From an uncultured Selenomonas sp. (GTDB lineage Bacteria > Bacillota > Negativicutes > Selenomonadales > Selenomonadaceae): a stretch of DNA of 18,493 nt. The notes under the pieces were generated by a model that did no database searches, was not told where the DNA came from, and saw only the letters and a program-made list of their open reading frames with translations. This document shows, piece after piece, positions 13,705-18,493 of the stretch (the stretch's first letter is position 1; every line of letters begins with the position of its first letter). The position numbers and the translations under genes are program-made. Location: contig CALGGN010000389.1 of NCBI GenBank assembly GCA_937915915.1, positions 1-18,493 on the forward strand, read 5' to 3'.

Positions 13705-14271
13705 CTATTGTCCAACTCCTGCCACATCCTGCGCATCCTTGCGCAGATAGTCTGCAAGGATGCCGTCCCACAGGCCCTGCGCCTTTAGGATGAACTCGAT
13801 GACCTCCCGCACAGCGCCTTTTCCCCCGGGGAATGTGGATACCACCATCGACCTCGCCCGCACTTCCGGCACTGCATCCGCAACCGCCGCCGGGAATCCA
13901 ACCTGTGTCAGCACGGGAAGATCGATGATATCGTCCGCGATATAGGCAATCTCCTCATCCCGCAGCCCGAACTGCTGCTTGAGCTCCCGATAGGAGGCAC
14001 GCTTGTCCATCTTCCCCTGCCACACGGCAGAAATATGAAGTTCCTCCGCACGCTTTGCCATCTGGACGGAACTTCGTCCCGTGATGACCGCAGTTTTCAA
14101 TCCGGCCTTGTGAGCCAAAGTGATGCCCAGACCGTCCCTGCAGAAGAAGGGCTTGAACAGCTCTCCCTCGGGGCCGATATAGATGCCGCCGTCCGTGAGC
14201 ACACCATCCACGTCGAAGATGATCAGGCGGATTTTTTTCGCACATTCCATTGCATGGCTTCCGATTTCCAT
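13705..14271 (-). CDS. kdsC: 3-deoxy-D-manno-octulosonate 8-phosphate phosphatase
   Basis: HAD-family phosphatase that releases Kdo from Kdo-8-P, the third step of Kdo synthesis. The 188-aa product shows motif I D20-V-D22-GVLTDG, motif II around AVITGRSS (T64), K90 in QGKMDKR, and motif III IADDIIDLPVL (D113-D114). Together with a short length and no cap domain, these are the tetrameric KdsC hallmarks. The ATG at 14269-14271 shares one base with the kdsD stop (TAATG) and has AGGGAG 7 nt upstream. A later ATG at 14250 is possible. Neighbours kdsD, kdsA and kdsB complete the pathway. Confidence 0.94.
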   Translation of the reverse strand: MEIGSHAMECAKKIRLIIFDVDGVLTDGGIYIGPEGELFKPFFCRDGLGITLAHKAGLKTAVITGRSSVQMAKRAEELHISAVWQGKMDKRASYRELKQQFGLRDEEIAYIADDIIDLPVLTQVGFPAAVADAVPEVRARSMVVSTFPGGKGAVREVIEFILKAQGLWDGILADYLRKDAQDVAGVGQ

Positions 14272-15239
14272 TATACCACTCCCTGCCGCAAAAGATCCGT
14301 CAGATGCACAATCCCTACCGGATTCCTGTCCCCATCCACCACCGGCAGCACCGTGACCGGACGGGGCTTATGCTTCTCCATGACGGAAAGCGCCGCGGCT
14401 GCGAGCTTGTCCTTCGTGATGGTCAGCGGTTCCGCCGTCATGATATGCTCCACGGGTTCGTCCAGGAAGCTGTTGTCCTTCCCGAGTGCGCGGCGGATGA
14501 TGCCATCCGTGATCAGCCCGACGAACTTGCCTTTCTCATCCACAACGGAGGCGGCGCCCAGCCCCTTCTCCGTCATGACGAAGAGCGCATCCTTTGCCGT
14601 CTTGTCGTAGCGCACCAACGGATTGTCCTCACCGCTGTGCATCACATGCTCCACGGTCAGCAGCAGTTTCCGCCCAAGCGCGCCGCCCGGGTGGAACATC
14701 GCAAAATCCTGCGAGGTGAAATTCCTTGCCGCCATGAGCGCCATTGCCATGGCATCCCCCATCGCCAGCGTCGCCGTCGTGCTTGCCGTAGGCGCAAGCC
14801 CCAGGGGACATGCCTCGCGCTCCACGCTGATGTCCACGAAATAATCGCAGTTCTTCCCTAGGGAGGACTCCCTGCGCCCGCACATCGCAACGATGACCGC
14901 GCCGATGCGCCGGATCACGGGCAGGATATTCACGATTTCCGAGGATTCCCCGCTGTGGGAAATCGCGATGACCACATCCTGCTCCGTCACCATGCCAAGA
15001 TCCCCGTGGAAAGCCTCGCCCGGATGCATGAAAAAGGAGGGCGTCCCCGTACTTGCAAAGGTTGCCGCCATCTTGCGCCCGATATGCCCCGACTTTCCCA
15101 TGCCTGTGACCACCACACGGGCCGAACAGTCCAGGATCGCCTGCACCGCCCTTTCAAATTCATCATCGATGCGCTCGGTCAGACGCTCCACTGCATCTGC
15201 TTCTATCTTCAATGCCTCGATTGCCTTCTCTTTGATCAT
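14271..15239 (-). CDS. kdsD: D-arabinose 5-phosphate isomerase
   Basis: Converts ribulose-5-P to arabinose-5-P, the committed first step towards Kdo. The 322-aa product has an N-terminal SIS domain (VVVTGMGKSGHIGRKMA, FMHPGEAFHGDLGM, ISHSGESSEIV) and two C-terminal CBS domains (from about 205; VMTEKGLGAASVVDEKGKFVG, and PVEHIMTAEPLTITKD), the classic KdsD/KpsF/GutQ layout. Start ATG 15237-15239 (MIKEKAIEALK) has GAGGG about 6 nt upstream. A TTG at 15260 would extend it by seven residues into kdsA. The Kdo gene context favours KdsD over the sugar-operon paralogue GutQ. Confidence 0.95.
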   Translation of the reverse strand: MIKEKAIEALKIEADAVERLTERIDDEFERAVQAILDCSARVVVTGMGKSGHIGRKMAATFASTGTPSFFMHPGEAFHGDLGMVTEQDVVIAISHSGESSEIVNILPVIRRIGAVIVAMCGRRESSLGKNCDYFVDISVEREACPLGLAPTASTTATLAMGDAMAMALMAARNFTSQDFAMFHPGGALGRKLLLTVEHVMHSGEDNPLVRYDKTAKDALFVMTEKGLGAASVVDEKGKFVGLITDGIIRRALGKDNSFLDEPVEHIMTAEPLTITKDKLAAAALSVMEKHKPRPVTVLPVVDGDRNPVGIVHLTDLLRQGVV

Positions 15240-15256
15240 CGGTTCCCTCGCCTCTT

Positions 15257-16081
15257 TCAAAGCTTCTTCTTCACGATTTCATGGATGGCAAGCGCATCCT
15301 TCAGCATTTCCTCCAGATGATCCAGATACACCATGTTCGGGCCATCGCTCAGGGCTTCCTCCGGATTGTCGTGCACCTCCAGGAACAAACCGTCGATGCC
15401 AACGCCGGCCGCCGCCCGCACCAGATATTCCACGAATTCCCGCTTGCCCGAGGAGGTTGCTCCCGCGCCGCCGGGAATCTGCACACTGTGGGTACCGTCA
15501 AAAATGACCGGATAGCCGAAGGAGCGCATGATGGGAAGGGATCGCATATCCACCACCAGATTGTTGTAGCCGAAGGAGGCGCCCCGCTCCGTGAGCAGGA
15601 TCTGATTCGTTCCGCTGCCGTGCAGCTTGTCCACCACATTGCGCATATCCGTCGGAGAGAGGAACTGCCCCTTCTTCACGTTGACCACGCGCCCTGTGAC
15701 AGCCGCAGCGTGCAGAAGATCGGTCTGACGGCAGAGAAACGCCGGAATCTGCAGGATATCCGCCACCTTCGCGGCGGGCTCCGCCTGCGTTGTCTCATGG
15801 ATATCCGTCACAAGGGGGACTTGCAGCTCATCTTTGATCTGCTGCAGCATCCTGAGCCCTTCCTCCATGCCGGGGCCGCGGAAACTGTGATAGGAAGACC
15901 GGTTCGCTTTATCGAAGGATGCCTTGAACACATAGGGAATCCCAAGGCGCCGCGTAATGTCCTTGATCGTGCGTCCGATATAGAGGCAGCGTTCCAGCCC
16001 CTCCAGCACGCACGGGCCTGCCAGCAATACCAGCGGCTCCCCGCCGCCAATCTGAAAGTTTCCTACCTGCACCTTGTTCAT
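15257..16081 (-). CDS. kdsA: 3-deoxy-D-manno-octulosonate 8-phosphate synthase, metal-dependent class
   Basis: Condenses arabinose-5-P with phosphoenolpyruvate to Kdo-8-P. The 274-aa product is full length. Residues C24 (LAGPCVLEG), H198 (FDGTHSV), E235 (LFLEVHDNP) and D246 (ALSDGPN) reproduce the spacing of the metal ligands known for Aquifex KdsA (Cys11, His185, Glu222, Asp233), with gaps of 174, 37 and 11. This places it in the metal-dependent class rather than the E. coli-like Asn class. The [14 protein letters not shown] and [12 protein letters not shown] segments are also typical. The ATG at 16079-16081 has an AAGGTGG ribosome site, and the gene follows kdsB by 35 nt. Confidence 0.96.
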   Translation of the reverse strand: MNKVQVGNFQIGGGEPLVLLAGPCVLEGLERCLYIGRTIKDITRRLGIPYVFKASFDKANRSSYHSFRGPGMEEGLRMLQQIKDELQVPLVTDIHETTQAEPAAKVADILQIPAFLCRQTDLLHAAAVTGRVVNVKKGQFLSPTDMRNVVDKLHGSGTNQILLTERGASFGYNNLVVDMRSLPIMRSFGYPVIFDGTHSVQIPGGAGATSSGKREFVEYLVRAAAGVGIDGLFLEVHDNPEEALSDGPNMVYLDHLEEMLKDALAIHEIVKKKL

Positions 16082-16116
16082 CGTTCTGCCACCTTTCCGT
16101 CATTCTTCCTATGCTT

Positions 16117-16848
16117 CTATCCCATTTTCCGATAAATCTCGTTGACCAGCGCCAAATCTTCCGCCGTATCCACGCCGACAAATTTGATGTCTGTCGGAAG
16201 CACCCTGATGCGATACCCGTTTTCCAGTGCCCGCAGCTGTTCCAAGGACTCCGCTTGCTCCAGCGGTGTGGGCGGCATCTTGGCATAGCGCAGCAAAAAT
16301 TCCCGCCGATAGGCATAGATGCCGATATGCTTGTGCACAGGCGCTTTGCCGGCATTTCTCGGATAAGGCATGAGCGACCGCGAAAAGTACAGCGCGTAGC
16401 CCTGCAAATCCGTGACTACCTTGACGTTATTGGGGTTCTTCATCTCTTCCTCGTCCGTCATGGGCGTCATGACCGTGGCCATTTGAAGCGCCCTATCCTC
16501 TTCGAACAGGACGGCCAGTCGGTTGATGAGTTCCGGATCGATCAGCGGTTCATCTCCCTGCACGTTGATGATCAGCTCCATGTCCGCATAGGCCGCAGCA
16601 ACCTCCGCTAATCGGTCTGTGCCAGTCGGGTGATCCGCTGCGGTCATCATGGCCTCACCGCCGTGGGCACGCACAGCCTCGCAAATCCTTTCATCATCCG
16701 TAGCAACCAGCACTTTCTCCACACGATCGGCCTGCACAGCGCGTTCATATACACGGCAGATCATCGGCTTGCCGGCAATATCCAACAGCGGTTTGCCGGG
16801 CAGCCGTGTAGAGGCGTAGCGCGCCGGAATCACACATAAAGTCCTCAT
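16117..16848 (-). CDS. kdsB: CMP-Kdo synthetase
   Basis: Activates Kdo with CTP to CMP-Kdo, the donor used by WaaA. The 243-aa product has the nucleotidyltransferase signature VIPARYASTRLPGKPL at its start, HPTGTDRLAE, and INVQGDEPLIDPE with the metal-binding aspartate. Also seen are YFSRSLMPYPRN, HKHIGIYAYRREFL and a conserved LEQAESLEQLRALENGYRI segment. Length matches E. coli KdsB (248). The ATG at 16846-16848 has GGGAGG 11 nt upstream. It comes 40 nt after the waaA-lpxK stop, so donor synthesis and transfer are co-transcribed. Confidence 0.96.
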   Translation of the reverse strand: MRTLCVIPARYASTRLPGKPLLDIAGKPMICRVYERAVQADRVEKVLVATDDERICEAVRAHGGEAMMTAADHPTGTDRLAEVAAAYADMELIINVQGDEPLIDPELINRLAVLFEEDRALQMATVMTPMTDEEEMKNPNNVKVVTDLQGYALYFSRSLMPYPRNAGKAPVHKHIGIYAYRREFLLRYAKMPPTPLEQAESLEQLRALENGYRIRVLPTDIKFVGVDTAEDLALVNEIYRKMG

Positions 16849-16888
16849 TCTGCATCCATCCTCCCAAGAATCGTCCTGTTTCTACGCT

Positions 16889-18493
16889 TCAGGACCGCTC
16901 GTTTGTCAGCGGGGCCTTGCCCGTCTTTGCCGCCAGTTCTTCCCGCAGCTTCATTCTGAGTTCTTCCGCGCCTGACTGGAACATGACCTCCACACAGATG
17001 ACATAGATGGGGATATCCCAGTTCGCACGCGCCACCTCCGTCGGAATCTTCACGGCGTCCTTCTCCGTGATGACAATGGCTTCCGCTCCCTGCGCCTCCG
17101 CCTGCTGCAATACGTCCTGCATCTCGCGCATCGTATAGTCATGATGATCGGGATAGCGAAGGCTCTCAATGATGACAGTCCCCAAATCGCTCAGCGTCTG
17201 CTCAAAGGAGGCAGGATTTCCGATGGCGGACACCGCCACGATATGCTTTCCCCGAATCCGCTCCACCGGGATTCCCTCGCCCGCGATGTCCACATACCAA
17301 TCCGCAAGCGGGATAAAGCAGCGCGGCTGGTGGATGCTCTCCACGATCTGTGCGTTTTCGTTGTAATGATGCACGGTGTTCTTAATGTACTCGCAGGAGC
17401 CGACAGCCGCCTGGTCCACCTTCGTCATGAGGCAGACATCCGCGCGGCTGATATGAGACATGGACTCGCGCAACGTGCCGCGCGGCAGGATATAGCCGTT
17501 TCCGAACACATTCACCGCGTCCACCAGCAGGATATCCATATCGCGCTTGAGCTGCCAATGCTGGTAGCCATCATCGAGGATAGCCACCTCCGCGCCGAAA
17601 TGCTCGATGGCATAGCGTCCCGTCAGGGCACGCTCCGCGCCGATGAGCACCGGCACATTGGGCAGATGCTTTGCCAGCATGTAAGCCTCATCGCCTGCTT
17701 CGGAGGCATCCATATGCAGCCGTTCCCCATCCGATACGATGCCGACCTCTCCGTGCCACTTCGCGCGGTAGCCGCGGTTCAGGATCACGACACGGTAGCC
17801 CATATCGCGGATTTCCCTAGCCAGCCGCTGCGCCGTCGGCGTTTTGCCCGTGCCGCCCACCGTGATATTTCCCAGACTGATGACATAGCAGTCCAAACTT
17901 TGCCGGCTGAACAAGCCAATCTTATATCCTGCCAGCTTCAGATTGACCAGCTGCGCATAGATCAAAGAAAAAACATACAGCACGGATAGAATGATTCTTT
18001 GTGATATACCTTGAACTTCACTCGTATGTATCAAAGAACTAAAGTATGTCTGTAAATTTTCAACTTTTTCCGTTGCGCGGATGTGCTGTGCATTTTCTTT
18101 TGCTTCATAATTTGTCAGCATTTCCCTGAGCAATACGGCGGATTTTCGAGATGCACCTTTATTTTCTCCAACAATCGCCAAGGTCTCAGCTTCCATCCGA
18201 TGCCGATGTTCCGGATCATCAAAGAGCTGCACGACCTCCTGCTCCAGCTCATCCGCATCCTTGACCGTGATGCAGGCATTCCGCTTGGCGAAGAGGGCAT
18301 GGGTGTCCTTGAAATTGAACATATTGTGCCCGACGATAATCGCCTTGCCATGGGCTGCAGGCTCCAGAATGTTGTGCCCCCCATGGGAAATCAGGCTGCC
18401 GCCCACGTAGATGACGTCTCCGATGCTGTAGACCTTGCCAAGCTCGCCAATGGTATCCAGAATCACGATGTCCTCGCCGGCGCCCCACTTCTC
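16889..18493 (-). CDS. lpxK: Fused Kdo transferase (WaaA, C-terminal part) and tetraacyldisaccharide 4'-kinase (LpxK); 5' end outside window
   Basis: One open frame of 534 visible residues that continues past the edge. Residues ~1-125 are the C-terminal half of WaaA: VYSIGDVIYVGGSLISHGGHNILEPAAHG is the conserved donor-binding block. Residues ~160-534 are LpxK: a hydrophobic helix, then SLGNITVGGTGKTP with Walker A GGTGKTPT at 213-220, ILDDGYQHWQLKRD (305-318), LPRGTLRE, and VITEKDAVKI near the end. WaaA adds Kdo to lipid IVA; LpxK puts the 4'-phosphate on its disaccharide precursor. Both face the cytoplasm at the inner membrane. No stop codon interrupts the join, and no in-frame ATG lies between the linker start and the Walker A motif, so this is a genuine fusion. 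The linker DNA (18001-18060, 30% GC by hand count) is far more AT-rich than the flanks. Confidence 0.92.
   Translation of the reverse strand, partial: EKWGAGEDIVILDTIGELGKVYSIGDVIYVGGSLISHGGHNILEPAAHGKAIIVGHNMFNFKDTHALFAKRNACITVKDADELEQEVVQLFDDPEHRHRMEAETLAIVGENKGASRKSAVLLREMLTNYEAKENAQHIRATEKVENLQTYFSSLIHTSEVQGISQRIILSVLYVFSLIYAQLVNLKLAGYKIGLFSRQSLDCYVISLGNITVGGTGKTPTAQRLAREIRDMGYRVVILNRGYRAKWHGEVGIVSDGERLHMDASEAGDEAYMLAKHLPNVPVLIGAERALTGRYAIEHFGAEVAILDDGYQHWQLKRDMDILLVDAVNVFGNGYILPRGTLRESMSHISRADVCLMTKVDQAAVGSCEYIKNTVHHYNENAQIVESIHQPRCFIPLADWYVDIAGEGIPVERIRGKHIVAVSAIGNPASFEQTLSDLGTVIIESLRYPDHHDYTMREMQDVLQQAEAQGAEAIVITEKDAVKIPTEVARANWDIPIYVICVEVMFQSGAEELRMKLREELAAKTGKAPLTNERS

Noticed and set aside
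18001..18120. AT-rich patch as a sign of an inserted mobile element or a frameshifted junction
   Set aside because: The reading frame runs through without a stop, and no inverted ends or target duplications were seen. A linker between fused domains explains it better.

Overview
The window looks like a chromosomal segment from a Gram-negative-type Firmicute, class Negativicutes, most likely a Selenomonas-like member of the Selenomonadales. It combines a lipid A / Kdo / LPS-transport gene set, which implies an outer membrane, with Firmicute-style strong AGGAGG ribosome sites, an atpZ/atpI-type F-ATPase operon and a ComEB-type dCMP deaminase. The genus is an inference; no rRNA or other marker is present. 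All 22 genes recognised lie on the minus strand, so transcription runs from high to low coordinates. No tRNA, rRNA, CRISPR array, insertion sequence or phage gene was seen.

Region A (18493 to about 7500) is an outer-membrane biogenesis operon: waaA-lpxK (one fused gene, cut by the window edge), kdsB, kdsA, kdsD, kdsC, lpxL-like, lptC, lptA, lptB, one lptF/lptG-type permease, a membrane-anchored DUF3084 coiled-coil protein, an RNase H-fold YqgF/RuvX-like protein and comEB. Gaps are tens of bases or less and several genes overlap. The kds genes make and activate Kdo. WaaA adds Kdo to lipid A. LpxK and the LpxL-like enzyme phosphorylate and acylate lipid A. The lpt genes move finished LPS outwards. 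The region ends in a perfect 11-bp hairpin just after comEB.

Region B (about 7490 to 5126) is a short transcription unit, wecA(tagO)-wecB, with a near-consensus promoter (TTGACA, 17 nt, TACAAT). It closes with a GC-rich hairpin plus T-run. It supplies undecaprenyl-PP-GlcNAc and UDP-ManNAc for surface polysaccharide.

Region C (5097 to 1) is the F1Fo ATP synthase operon: atpZ, an unusual 559-aa multidomain gene, atpI, atpB, atpE, atpF, atpH and the first third of atpA, which runs off the window just after the start of its Walker A motif. The extra gene reads as a Fic-like segment, then a STAS (anti-anti-sigma-like) domain, then an aminoglycoside-phosphotransferase-type kinase. Its ribosome site overlaps the atpZ stop codon.

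The points most worth following are: the Fic-STAS-kinase fusion inside the atp operon; the c-subunit, which carries an Asp where Na+-type rotors have Gln32 in addition to the usual Glu (a two-carboxylate arrangement); the WaaA-LpxK fusion with an AT-rich linker; and the uncharacterised DUF3084 protein in the LPS operon.
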